DNA of 64,000 nt from Cyanophora paradoxa (taxonomy: Eukaryota > Glaucocystophyceae > Cyanophorales > Cyanophoraceae), in the NCBI GenBank assembly GCA_004431415.1, contig QPMI01000005.1, positions 992,001 through 1,056,000 of the forward strand, read 5' to 3'. Below, piece after piece: positions 9,941-20,900 of the stretch. The number at the start of each line of letters is the position of its first letter. Position 1 is the stretch's first letter. A program made the position numbers and the translations under genes. A model generated the notes under the pieces. It had not been told where the DNA came from. It searched no databases and saw only the letters and a program-made list of their open reading frames with translations.

Positions 9941-12885
9941 AGGTCGAGAGTATGGGGTGGTCTCTGGGCGAGCGGGGCACTTTCCCCGTCTGGCGTCGGA
10001 GTGGGCCTGGAGGGCAGCTGCGGAGGCAAATTGGGTGCCACAGGTGCAAGAGAAGTCAGATGTCCCGGCGGTGGGTCCTGCATCGGGCGGTTGGGGGAGG
10101 AGGGGCCTGAGGGGAGGGGCGGCCTGGGGTGAGGGGCGGCAGGGAGTCGTGCTATTGCTTGGCGGATATTTTCCAGGAGAACCCAGGGTTGGCCTTCCGA
10201 GTCCAATCCGCAGCAGAAGTCAGTGATGGAGATGGTATCATGGAGGGAGGGGGCGGGGGGGGGCGGGGGGGGAGGGGAGGGACTAGGCGGCTGTACTGGC
10301 GGCGAGCGGGAGGGTTTGGTGTCGGCATGTTTGCGGTATCGACGTTTGGTTCTGTCAGTGATGCCTTGTCGGAGCTCCCAGGCGTGGTTGCGGGCGCAGC
10401 GGTCCCTCCAGATCGCACGGAGGTGTTGGTCGAGGAGTAGCGCTAAATCTTTTTGGATTGACATTGTGGTGGTCTTGTTGATGCCCAGGGCTGCGCAGAG
10501 GGCGGGCAATCCTGCCGGGGTACCGAGGCGCAGGAGGGCAGGGGCGGGGAAGGGGAGTATGTCAGCCAAGGCCGGGCTAAGCTTTGTCCATAGGGTATCG
10601 GTAAGACCTGGGGGGCGGAAAAGGGCCGGATTTTCGGTGGGGGAGAGGAGGGCGGAATGGAGGGGAGAGGCGGGGTCAGGGGAGACGAGGCGGAGGAAGG
10701 GAAAGAGTTGAAAAATAGTGTCGTCGTGTCCTAAGGGTTTGGGCGAGTGGCGGAGAACCCGGGTGCGGAGGAAGGTCACGAGTGCATCCTGGAAAGCTTG
10801 GAGGAGGAGGCGAGCGGCGGGGCAAGTAAATATGTGAATGAAGTCTTCGGGGGGGTGGGTTGTAGGGTCGGGCTGTCTGGGGTCTGCGGCTCTCGGTGGG
10901 GAAGAGGGCGGGGGGGAGCCCGGGGGGGTGCACGTGGCAGGGGGCGGGGAGGGTGGGGGTGGGGAAGTAGGGTCCTCGGGGACTGGGGCAGGGGTGGGGG
11001 GGAGGTGACAGAAGGGGCAGTGGGCGATACCGTCAGGAAAGAGAGGGCCGTATAGGTCGGGGTCGTGGAGGAGGCGGACGGTGAGGGAGGGGAGGCCTCC
11101 AAGAATGCACTGGAATCTGACTTTGCGGAGGTGATCGCCTGTGGGGGTACGGCGGTCCGGTGGCTTGTCGGACACGAGGGAGAGGGCTGGGGCGAGGGTA
11201 ACGTGAGGATTGCTGAGGACGGCCCCCGCGTTGCGAAGCTGGCGCCAGTCGAGGTATTGGGAGAGGGAGGCTTCGGCTAGGAAGTGAGAGCGGGGGTCCC
11301 CCTCAACGCGGTATGCATGGAGTCTGCCTCTGTAAGGCTCGGCTCCTGGAACTGGGCCTTGGGATGACGGGGGCGGGAGGCCGACGCGGATGAGGAAGCA
11401 TTTGAAACTGTGAGGAATGAAGAGAAGGGCTGAGAGGGGGGCGTCTGGGGCCGTTTTGGCGAGCTTGTCAACGGCGTCATTGTGGCAGTTGTCAGGAGTA
11501 TAGGCTGGGTTCGGGATACGGCTCTTGGCCGGGGTCCTGGCCGCCTCTTTCTTAGCGGCCGTTTTAGATGCTTTGGCGGACCGTGGTGGCGGCTGGGCGG
11601 CGTCGCGGTGAGCGGCTTCAGCTAGGATGGTCGCCGCCTCGAGTGGGGTCACGTGGGACGGCCGGAAGAGACGGCGTGCTGTTGCGGAGGCTTCGTTGCG
11701 GGCCAGGTCGGCGAGCTGAGAGGCGAGTTCTTGGGCGTAGCGAGCACCGGGAGGGAGGGGGGTGGCGGGCCCTGCAGGGCGAGGCGGGGTAGACTCAAGC
11801 ACAGTTGGGGAGCGCGGGAGGGCTGGGCGGTCGGGGGAGGGTGGTGGGGAGTCGAGGGTAGGGAGGGTGCCGCCGGTGGAGACCGGGGGGCGGCGTGGCG
11901 GTCGGTGGCGCCCCGGGAAGGTCGGTGGGGGTCTGAGGGCCGGGAGGGCAGGGCCACAGCATATAGGGTCGAGGGTGACGGACCCGTAGCAGAGGCTGAG
12001 GGCAATATATTCACGGTATCTGCGGAGCGCAGCATTGTCGACCTGAATGTAGGCTGGGGGGCGGGGCAGGTCCGACGGGGCAAGTGCTGAGGATCGGCCG
12101 GAGCGACTGAGTAGGTCAGCTGTGAGGAGGAGGAGAGGGCCGCAGGCCGTGCTGTTGGGAGGCTGGAGAACGGAGAGGGATGTCTCCGGGCGTAGGTAGG
12201 TCCATCTGCAGAATGGAGTGAGGGGGAGGGGAGAGCCAGAGTCGCGTTGACTCCAAGTGGCCGCCAAGTCTTGTGCAAAGGAGACAAGGTGATCAGGGAC
12301 GTCGAGGGAGCCGTTGTGAATGTAGAACGAGCGCGTCTGAGGAAATAAAGCAAGTAGGTGCCAGTGTCCCGGGGGGCCCTGAGGGTGCCGGGATCTGCCT
12401 GAGGGAAGGGTCGGCAAGGGGGCTGGTGGGGCATGATGAGTGGGGCGATAGGTAAGGATGGGGACAAGGACGAGGCGGGCATCGAGAAGGCGTCCGGGGG
12501 GAAGGTAGTGGTGCAGGGGGAGGGGGGCAGAGCCCCGAGAGTCAAATTGAGAGGCTGCACTAGCGGGGTAAGAGCTGGACGACAGGAAGTAGGTAGGGTG
12601 AGGCGAGGCCAGGGCGGCTTCGCGGGAGGAGAGCATGTCAAGGAAGGCTTCCACGAGGGGGAGGCTGAGGGCGGCATTCGGCCGGAGGTGGATAAGGTCG
12701 CCTCGTCGAATGAGGGAGTGGCGGTGAGGGTCAGGTCGGGGGGCGGGTGGGAGGGGGGGTTTCGACATGAGAGTTTGCTCCGCGCAGTAATCATTGTCTG
12801 CAAACCGGAAGGCATTCCCCAGCCAACTTTTCTCCGCCAGCGCTAGCGTCAGGGGGCGAGGGAGGGGAAATTCAGTCGGGTGAGC
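9940..12885 (-). CDS. Retroelement polyprotein: Ulp1-like cysteine protease, RNase H tail, Cys/His knuckle
   Basis: The frame is open from about 12885 to 9712 and clearly coding to about 9950. It starts with a protease-like fold: LAEKSWLGNAF near 12820; then HWHLL (about 12345-12372), followed by FYIHNGSL; then QPPNSTACGP (about 12141-12168). Together these give the His, Asn/Asp, Gln, Cys order of the Ulp1/C48 cysteine proteases, with Asn-Gly where Asp is usual. About 220 codons later NDAVDKLAKTA (11451-11490) matches the final helix motif of RNase H, and the sequence after it resembles the usual post-RNase H region of non-LTR elements. CPFC (11005-11020) and IHIFTCP (10820-10845) complete a CxxC...HxxxC knuckle, interrupted by a proline-rich insert. 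I assign the protease by motif order only. Cleavage of the polyprotein or removal of ubiquitin/SUMO from host proteins are both possible roles. Confidence 0.75.
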
Positions 12886-13700
12886 GGGGGTTCGGCCTGG
12901 GGAAGCAGTTGGTCGGGCCTCGGGCGCCGGGGGGCGTGGGGGTGGGGGAGGGCAGGGTGGGGGGGGGTGGGAGCTGCGGGGAGGAGGGAGGGGAATTGGG
13001 GACCGGGGGTTACCGGTGTAAGGGACGGGGGGGGGAGGGGAGGACGGAAGGGAGGAGGGGTGGGGTCTCGCTTGCGTCTAACCGGACGGCGGGCTTTGGC
13101 TGCCGTGTGCTGGGAAGGGCGGGAGCTGGTGCGCGGGGTCATGCGCTGTCGTTTTGTTGTGAATGCCGGGTCGTTGGCCTGGACTGTCCCCAGGAGGACC
13201 TCAGGGTCCCGGAGAAGGAGAGCGGCCGCCCAACGCTCCCGGTAGATGGGGGCGTGGAAGGGGATGGGGCGGCCCCGTCCTTTGCCGTACAGGTGGACTT
13301 CCTCACCGCGGCCAATGAACTCAGCAGCGGTCATGACGAAGAGAGCGTCTTCACCCGTGTGAACGTTTTTCCAGGCTTGTGTGGGGAAGGTGCTGGTGTC
13401 GTACTTCCAGGCCGAGCGTGGGGAGGAGTCGCCGGGGCGGAGAGTCGCCGTCCACCAGTTGATGACCCAGTCTTTAAGAGGGGCCGTGACGTCGGAGGCG
13501 GGTTTGCGGGTGACGTCCAGGATGCGGATTTCGCGGAGGCGGGCCGAGATGATTGCTAGTCGCCAGGGTCGGGACCCAGAGGGGGGCAGGGGAGGAGAAT
13601 ATAATCGTATTCCGTTGGGGAGAAAGGGTGCGGGACGTAGGGTCGGTCCAGTTGTGGCTGGCCTGCGCGGGCTTTGATAGAAAGGGCAGTGGGGGCTGTG
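12849..13700 (-). CDS. Retroelement polyprotein segment of unknown function
   Basis: The minus-strand frame is coding from about 13600 down to a stop at 12849. The segment RLAIISARLREIRILDV, followed by a Trp-rich block (DWVINWWTATL, AWKYDTS, QAWKN) and FIGRGEEVHLYGKGRG, is non-repetitive and protein-like. Below about 13160 it becomes a basic, proline-rich linker (RRPVRRKRDPTPPP). No domain is recognised. It connects to the neighbouring segments only through frame changes at about 13560 (previous frame ends in GDPGD-stop) and about 12880. Confidence 0.55.
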   Translation of the reverse strand, partial: HSPHCPFYQSPRRPATTGPTLRPAPFLPNGIRLYSPPLPPSGSRPWRLAIISARLREIRILDVTRKPASDVTAPLKDWVINWWTATLRPGDSSPRSAWKYDTSTFPTQAWKNVHTGEDALFVMTAAEFIGRGEEVHLYGKGRGRPIPFHAPIYRERWAAALLLRDPEVLLGTVQANDPAFTTKRQRMTPRTSSRPSQHTAAKARRPVRRKRDPTPPPFRPPLPPPSLTPVTPGPQFPSLLPAAPTPPHPALPHPHAPRRPRPDQLLPQAEPPLTRLNFPSLAP

Positions 13701-15030
13701 CCCATGAGGATCGAGGTTGCGTGGGAGGACGAGAGGAAGAGGCACTTGGGGGTGGTCGGGGCATGCAGGCGGAAGGAGACTTGGCGGTTTTGGAGAAGTC
13801 TGAAGAAAGCGTCGACGGGTTCTGCAGGTATGGGTTGTGCGAGGAGAACGGGTGTGGCCAGGTGGGCCCCAGACCGAGGGTTGGGGTCGATGAGGGAGAG
13901 GGGGGCCGCTTTAAGGGCAGCCAGGCGAGATTTTATGCCGTCGAGGAGGGGAAGTACTCGGCGATCATACCTGGGGCCGTCGGGGTCGATGGCAGCTGAG
14001 TAGGGGATGGCTCGGCGTCCATAGCGTTCGAATAAGACAGGAAGGGCGCCGGTTTGGTCGCGGAGAGGGAACGTGGGTGGGGGGCCAGGCGGGGCGGGGG
14101 TGGGGTGGCAGTGCGGGCAGGAGAGGGCGGGTCCCCGTGCCCATTGTTCTGCGATCAGGGAGGAAATAGGGGTGCCCCACATGCCAGGGTCGCAACGGTG
14201 GTACGCGACCAGAGGGGTGCCAGCCTCGGTCTGGGAGGTGGGGGCGAGTGTAAGGTCCTCGTCCCAGTACCAGGCGGGGAGAGGCGTGTCACGGTCGGCG
14301 GGGACAGCGGGTTTGCAGAGGGAAGTGGGGTAGAAGTGCCAGGTGGGGCCGGAGCCCCTAGGGTGGGCTAAGTAATAGTCGAGGGCGAGTTTCCTTGTAG
14401 GCCCAGGATCAGGGTGGTCAACATCAGGGGCGTCCTCGGGGAGAGGTTGAAGGAAGATTGGGTTGGGAGGGGAGCAGCACTGGAAGGAGATGTTGTGAGT
14501 GATGTCTCTGCGTCCTAAGGCTGCAAGGAAAGCGGAGTAGGCGCGGAGGATGTCACAGTCCGAGACGATAGTCAGGTGTTCGTCGGAAGGAAAGAGAGTA
14601 TGAGCTTTGGGAAGTCGGATGCAGCGGTTCCAGATGACGGTGTCCTCCGCCATGAAGGCGCGTTCAAGTCTGGCGGACGCGAGGGGGACAAGGTCAAGGA
14701 CCAGATGGGTGTTGGTAGTCTCGGAGGCATCTACATAGTCAACAAGGTCCGCTTGGCAGCGGAGGAAATGGTAGTCGGCGGGGCTGTCAGCTAGGATATA
14801 TGTGCGAATGTGCCGGCGAGGCGGGAGGAGGGACGAGAATAGTGACGGAGGGAGGGGCGGGGAGGAGTCGTCCGAAAAGAGGAGTCGGGCGTCGGGGATG
14901 TCCATTCCACCAATACAGTGGTAAGGAGCCGAGGCAGGGAATGTCTGCGGGGCGGTAGGAAGGGGGGCAGCTGGTCCGCTGCGGGGACACGGGGTCGGCG
15001 GGGGGAAGGGGGGCCGGGCGGCGGGTCGTC
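13556..15030 (-). CDS. Retroelement polyprotein segment of unknown function with CxxC
   Basis: The frame is open through about 450 codons, with good protein character and few repeats. Near its start are a DIPDARLLFSDDS motif and a Tyr/Asp-rich region (ADYHFLRCQADLVDYVDAS). An SDCDILRAYSAFLAAL segment and a CPHCHP Cys/His pair at about 14120 follow, then a region ending FLSSSHATSILMGTAP. I do not recognise a family. It lies between the RNase H core and the protease, so it is part of whatever was inserted between the two RNase H motif groups. A metal-binding role for CPHC is a guess. Confidence 0.55.
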
Positions 15031-15049
15031 GTTGGTGTCGGAGCCGTTG

Positions 15050-15880
15050 CAGGTGGCCGCGGGATGGTCTTTGGTTGGTGAGAGGGGACCCACTGAAGCG
15101 TGACTTGGAAGTTCGGGTCTTGGGCGATACGAATGGCGTATTGCGTTCGAGCGTTGAGGAGAAGGGCCCCGTCCTCTCGGCGGAGCAGGGTGCGGAAGTT
15201 GATGGGATGGGAGAAAGATGAAGGGTCTTGAAAGGCGAAGGCTGTCAGGGCTCGGATAGTGTTCTGACTGTCCGTGATAATTTTCCCGCCCGTGGGCCCG
15301 AAATACGTGAATGCTGCGGAGATTGTGCCTGCTAGCTCTCCCAGGTTCACGTTATGTTGGACGCCGGGGAGGCGGTGGGCGAACTCGATTTTGTCAGGCA
15401 GGTCGGGATTATTTTCGAGGGGTGCAAGGCCGGCGTAAGTGGTTCGGACAGAGGCGGAGCCCTGTTTTTGTGTGCTGGCGTCCGTGTATATTACCCGGGG
15501 AGTAGTTCCGGAGGGAAGGGGCGGGGAGTTTAGTGCGCGGAGTGTAGGGCAGAGCTCTGCGAAAAGGGCTCGGGAGGTAATGAAAAGGAAGTCGAGCCCG
15601 GCCGGGGATTCATAGAAGGCGCGGTCGGCTTGTGATGTGGGGGTCATAAGGCGTGGGCGTCTCTCGAGGGCAACATTGGTAGCTTGGGCCTCCGCTCGGA
15701 AAGAGTCCCACCAGTCAGTTTCCCGGAGCCAGAGATCGATGAAGCCAATGTGTGTGATTTCGCGGGGGAGGTTGGAAGGGGGGAGTTCGGGGTCATATTG
15801 AGCAGGAGGGGTAGCTGAGGAGGGGTCAAGGCGGGCTTTTTTAGCTGCGCGTGTGGGTTGAGCACGGGGGGATGCTGCCC
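15050..15880 (-). CDS. Retroelement RNase H domain (core)
   Basis: The minus-strand frame carries the retroelement RNase H signature in order: YTDAST (15474-15491), NLGELAG with the catalytic Glu (about 15320-15350), ITDSQNT (about 15256-15280) and WVPSHQP (15073-15095). Upstream, in the same frame, WLRETDWWDSFRAEAQ (about 15660-15720) shows that coding continues from the RT region. The ATG at 15647, which overlaps a TGA of the other frame, is therefore not a real start. After WVPSHQ the frame dissolves into proline-rich sequence with shifts. The last RNase H motif (xNxAVDxLA) appears only 3.5 kb further on. RNase H would remove RNA from the RNA:DNA hybrid during element replication. Confidence 0.85.
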
Positions 15881-17945
15881 TCTAGAGTGGGAGCATGTGA
15901 AGGCGGAGGTGGAGTCGGGCAGCTGCCGGGAGCGGGTGGGCACCGGCCTATTGAGATTGGAGAGGCTCGGAGACCAGCCCTTCGATTCGCACGACGAGCC
16001 TGCCGGGATTCGGCGGACGTGAGATGCGTACTCGACCCATCGGCAAGCAGTCGTAGAAAGGCCCAGCTCGCGATGAAGCTGTTCAGAGCCGCAGTATTTT
16101 GGGTGAGGGCAAAATTGGAATTCCAGTCTGCGTTCACGCCAGGCGGGGTCGAGCTCAAGCGCCGAAAGACCGGGGTCGCGCGAGGAGAGGCCATCATATG
16201 GGGTGAGGCAGTAATGGACGAGTTCCACCCCATAGTTATACTCTGAATCCCGGGGGCAGTTGGGGTCCGCGTCAGGGTCCTCGGAGGCCGGTTCGTCCAG
16301 GTGTTCGTCCGGGATCGGGGGTTTCCCAACGACGCGGCCAACTAGGCCTTGGGATGTCCATACAAAATCGCCAAGGTTTAGTCCCGCAAGGACGGCGTTA
16401 GCTTGGAGAGAGCGACGAATGTCTGGGATAGAGGGCGGTGGAGGCATAGGGTGGCGGGGGAGGAAAGGGGACCGGGTGGAGGGGCGGGGAAGAGAGAGTT
16501 CTTCGCGGACAGCGTCCCACCAGGAGGGGGCACGTTTGTAGTATGCCGGGACACGGCCGTGACTCCAGAGGAGGGACCATTCGGCAAGGGAGCCGTCAGG
16601 GGCCGTGATGTCGCGGATTGTGAGGAGGCCGCAGCGATAGAGTCGCTGACCGGCTTGTTGGAGGGTGAGGGGCGACAATTGCGTTGATATAATATATTCT
16701 CGTCGAAGATGGGATCGGCGGGAGGGGAGGCCATGTGTCCAGGAGTCGCACGTTGTGAGGATGTGATGGGAGGAGGAGGTCAGGTCTGCCGTGATGGCAA
16801 GCGTAATATTTTTCTGTAGTGTGAGGGGCCCCGAGGGGAGGTTCGGATATTCGTGTGGGAGAAGGGGAAGCCCGTATCGGGCCTGGGTGTCGAGGACACG
16901 TTGTCGGTATATTTGGCCGTAGAGTGATGATGTGTGAGAGGCTAGTTCCTGGCGGAGGCGCTCGTCGACGCACTGCTGTTGACGTTGGATGACGGCTAGT
17001 GAGGGAAGGCGATAGATGGAAGAGAAAGCAGCCGTGGATACGGACTGGGCCAGGTTGGCCGTGTGTTTGGCCGCGGTGAGCCAGACAGCGTCGAGGGATT
17101 GGCATTGGGATGACGTTAAGGTCATGATGCGGAGAGGGTATGCCAGTTTAGGGAAGAGAACCCGGTGTAGTATCACTTGGAATTCGTGAACGGTAATCTT
17201 CTTTGTGGCTAGAACGGAGATTGCGGACTGGAGCTGGGACTTGAGTAGACGGACTTGGTGGGTCCAAGACAGGTTCGCAGTAAACTGGACGCCGAGGACG
17301 CGGAATGGTGTTGTGGGGGAGAGGATGTGGCCAACCTCAGCTCTGGAATCGCCGACGCCGACATAGTATTTGCTCTTGACTGGCGCTTCGGATCGGGGGG
17401 GTTTCCAGTGGAAAATTTCCGTCTTTTTGGCGTTCAAGTTCATGCCATGGATATGGAGAAATTCGGACAGCCAGTCAAGCATATGTTGGAGACCCTGAGC
17501 CGAGCTGGCAAGCATGGTGGTGTCATCGGCGTATGCGAGCACAGAGACTGTGGGGCAGGGACCGGAGGGGAAGTAGAGGGGTTCGCCAGGGCATGGTGGG
17601 CGGGGGGAAAGGGGGCGGGTAGGGTCAGATCGGTGCGGCCCGAGTTGGTATCCGAAATTGGACTGAGTCGCTCGTTCTTCGATGGCGGTGAGAGCGGCGT
17701 CGAAGAAAATGCGCCAGTGGAGAGGGGCTTCGATGCCTCCTTGGGGGAGGCCACAGGGGACTTGAAAATATTCCGTGCGGCCGTGGGGGGTAAGGATGCA
17801 CGCCGTGCGGTGCTGAGCTGCTTTTTTGTGGAGGGCTATGTATCGTTTCCCTTCAGGATGGAGGTGGAGTTGGATACGATTAAGGCTGAGCTCTTGGCTA
17901 TGCCAGGAGACACTGTCGTAGGCGCTGGCAATATCCCCAGGCCGC
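15860..17945 (-). CDS. Retroelement reverse transcriptase, palm motifs A-D and thumb
   Basis: The frame contains the catalytic palm of a non-LTR reverse transcriptase: DIASAYDSVSW (motif A, 17905-17940), CGLPQGGIEAP (motif B, about 17735-17760), LAYADDTTML (motif C with the catalytic Asp pair, about 17510-17540) and NLNAKKTEIF (motif D, about 17415-17445). The thumb and connection region continues to about 15900, where the frame is lost. It makes cDNA directly at the nicked target. It must be joined to the frame upstream by a shift between about 17990 and 17945, near an AAAAAG run and a CCTGGGG run. All catalytic residues are intact, so a single-base assembly error is as likely as a real lesion. 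Confidence 0.9.
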
Positions 17946-20900
17946 CGAAGATTGGCTTTTTGAACTGGTGCGCGTCTCGAGGGAGGATCGGAGGGCGTAG
18001 AGAACAGGGTCGGTAGATTCGCGGCGACAAAAGCCATAGTTGCGGCCGCGTAGAATGTTATGTGTATCAATACGGTCTTCCATGCGGTGGGTCAGGAGGC
18101 CCGTGACCAGCTTCCAGGTGACTTCTTGAAGGGTGATGGGGCGGAGATCGGCAAGATCTGCTGAATTATCACGTTTCGGGATAGCGTAGACTTGACCGCG
18201 AAGTGCGTGGTCGGGCACGTGGCCGAGAAGAGTGGATTGAACTAGAGCTCGGATGGCGTCGCGCGAGGTGGTCCAGTGAGCCGCGGACTCGAAGCTGTTG
18301 ATCTCGTCTGTAGAGTGTGAGGCGGCTAAGGCCTGGCGTTCCGTCTTGGAGAGGCGGAGGGGGGACCAGAGCATTTTAATCATTCCGTTCGTGAGGCCGG
18401 AGGGACCGCCTGCGCCATTGGACAGGGACGAGATGAGGCGATCGAGTTCGGGGTCCTCTGGCATGGCCATTAGTCCGTCCCAGACGGCGGGGGTGAAGTG
18501 GGAAAGGGGTCGGTACTGGCGTTTCCAAAATCTGCCCAACCAGGCGCCGTTTTCTATGTCCGCGAATTTCGTAGCTATGGCATCCAGGTTTGGGGCAGCC
18601 TTGCGGAGTCGCCAGAAATTTTTGAAGTGATCCAGATGTGCGCGTTTAATTTCATTGGGATCGGTGAGCACTTCGGGTAGTCCCGCTGCCGTGCGGGTGA
18701 GGTATAGGCGGGGGGCGGATCGGAAACGGGAGAGGAGGAGTTGAATAGCCCGACCCATACTTCGACAGTGGGACAGGAGGTGGCGGCGGGTGTCAATATT
18801 GCGAGCAATGTCGGCTTCGGTATATGCACGGCGATGATTGTCCAGGGCGGCCCGCGCCTGTAAGTGCCATGTACTTAGTTGAGTATGGTACTCGGCGATT
18901 TCAGAGCCTGTAATGGTACCATTCTCGAATTCAGGGTAATTAGGAGGGTCGGGGAAAGCGAGGAGGGAGGGGCAGAAAGCCAGTGTGGTGTCCGAGCCCG
19001 CAGCTTTTCGGATGTCCGTCACGTCTTTGGGAAGGTCCCGGAGGACAGCCCGGATAGTTTCGTCAGGCGGGTGGTCTGTGGAGCCTTGGTGCGCCCAGTC
19101 GTGTAAGGCCTGTCCAACGCGGCCAACGAGTTGTTCGTCGTCAGCGTCCAGTGCAGATAGATGGTTGAACTTAGCCATATCTCCCTGGGCAGCGACGCGG
19201 TGTTGGAGGACTTTAGCAGTAGAGAATTCTTGAGAGTGGGCGACGGACTTGATACTTTGGGCGATAGCACAGAGGAGGGAGCGGTGGGATTTCGTGGCGC
19301 GTTGGGCGTAGTCGGGGCTGCTCTCGGGAGTGAGAAGGAGCTGGATATACCGCTGGCCGTGTTTATTGAGAAAAGTTTCGACAGCGAGCTTGAAAGCAAG
19401 CCGGATGGGTGCAGGTTGGGCGGCATAGTTGAAGAGAGGAGGGAGAGGTTGGGGTCGGGGCTGGCGGGGCTCCGTAGGGGGGGCAGAGAGCACGCCTTCG
19501 GTTTTGAAGGTCGCAAGTACGGGGAGATGGTCGGCTGTGAGTAAAGGGGACGGTCGGCCAGGGACATAGAGTGTGCGAGTCCCTAGTGATCGGGCCGCGA
19601 GAGTGGGGGAGGCAAGGGCGTAGTCGATGCGGGCGGCGTCCAGGAGGGGGCGGTGGCCCTGGTCGTCAAGAAAGTCGGCGTGGCGGGACACGTGTGTGAA
19701 ATCGCCCGGGGTTCCGGTATCACAAAGACCCCAGGTCTCGCGGAAAAGGGTCCATATTTCTGCGTAGGAGTTCGGGGGGGTAGTTTCAGTGCGCCGGTTG
19801 CCCCCGGTGATCCGGTCGTTGCGCGGGGAGTATGTGCTATTCATATCGCCGAGTACCAGGAGATGCGTCTGCCAGTCAGGTTCGTGGATGTCGGGTGCGA
19901 CCTTCGCGGTCAGGTATTCGGTGAGGTCGTGGAGCTCTTTTTGCAAATTGTCGTGCCCGCAGTCCGGCACGTAGAGTGAGAGGACAATGAGGCGCTCGCG
20001 CGTGCGCGGGAAGTCAAAGCGAGCGCCGGCTACTCGGCCGTCAAACGCGTAATCCGCCTGGCGGTGCGCTGCATAGCTTGCTGAGATCCACAGCGCGGAG
20101 CCGGCGGTGCCAGGACGGGCCGCGGATGGAGGAGAGTAGACAAGGTAGCTAGATTTATGGCGGCGGACTGCTGTCTTAATCAGGTGATCGCGGATATTGG
20201 GCGGAAAGGGCTTCGAGGGGGGGCGGTCGGTAGGGACCATGTCGACCTCTTGAAGAGCAACAAAGTGGCAGTCCCAGTCACGGCGGCCATAGTCAATTGC
20301 GCTGATAAATTTAGTTGCAATATTGTTGCCGCTCGCCTTCCCCTCCAAGCGGCGAATATTCCACGTGAGGGCGCGGAGGTTCAGCTTCGCATTTGCCGCG
20401 TCCGGGGGGTGTGCTAGGACAGGGATCTGGAGCGCATCTCGGTGGTGGCGGGCGTCAATTCGGTCAGCGGTGTACAGAGAGGGAGGGTATAATGTTAGAA
20501 GGGACGAGGCCGCCGTGACTAGTGTCGGAGAGGAGAGGGCGGCGGCGGCGGTAGCGACTGCGGCGGCCGTTGCTGTGCTGGGCTCGATGTCCGCAAGGGC
20601 GACGGGGACAAGGGCGGCGAGGAGAACACAGAGGAGGAGGCGTGTGGGGAGAGGGGCCGGGCGGCTGAAGGACCGTTGGGCTTGTGGGGCGCGGCGCGCA
20701 GTCCGGCGCCGGCCCAGGGGTTCGAGACCGGCGTCGACGTCAAGCGGCGCAGAGTCCGTGTCGCCTGCGCCGGCGGGGCCAGCGCTAGCGTGCACGTGGG
20801 CACTAGCGCGGGGGCTGACTGCGAGGTACGCAGCCGTACACATGGCTAGTACACGTCCTGATCCGTACGCGTGGTTCGTACGACAGCTCTCGGCGTCATG

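Noticed and set aside
9000-12800. Restriction-like endonuclease (RLE) expected of Dualen elements
   Set aside because: The CxxC...HxxxC knuckle is present, but I found no PD...D catalytic pattern after it. It may be lost, diverged or hidden by frame changes.
15644-15647. Second ATGA overlap between the RT and RNase H frames
   Set aside because: The RNase H frame carries good protein sequence (Trp/Asp/Glu-rich) well upstream of the ATG, so this is not a real start.
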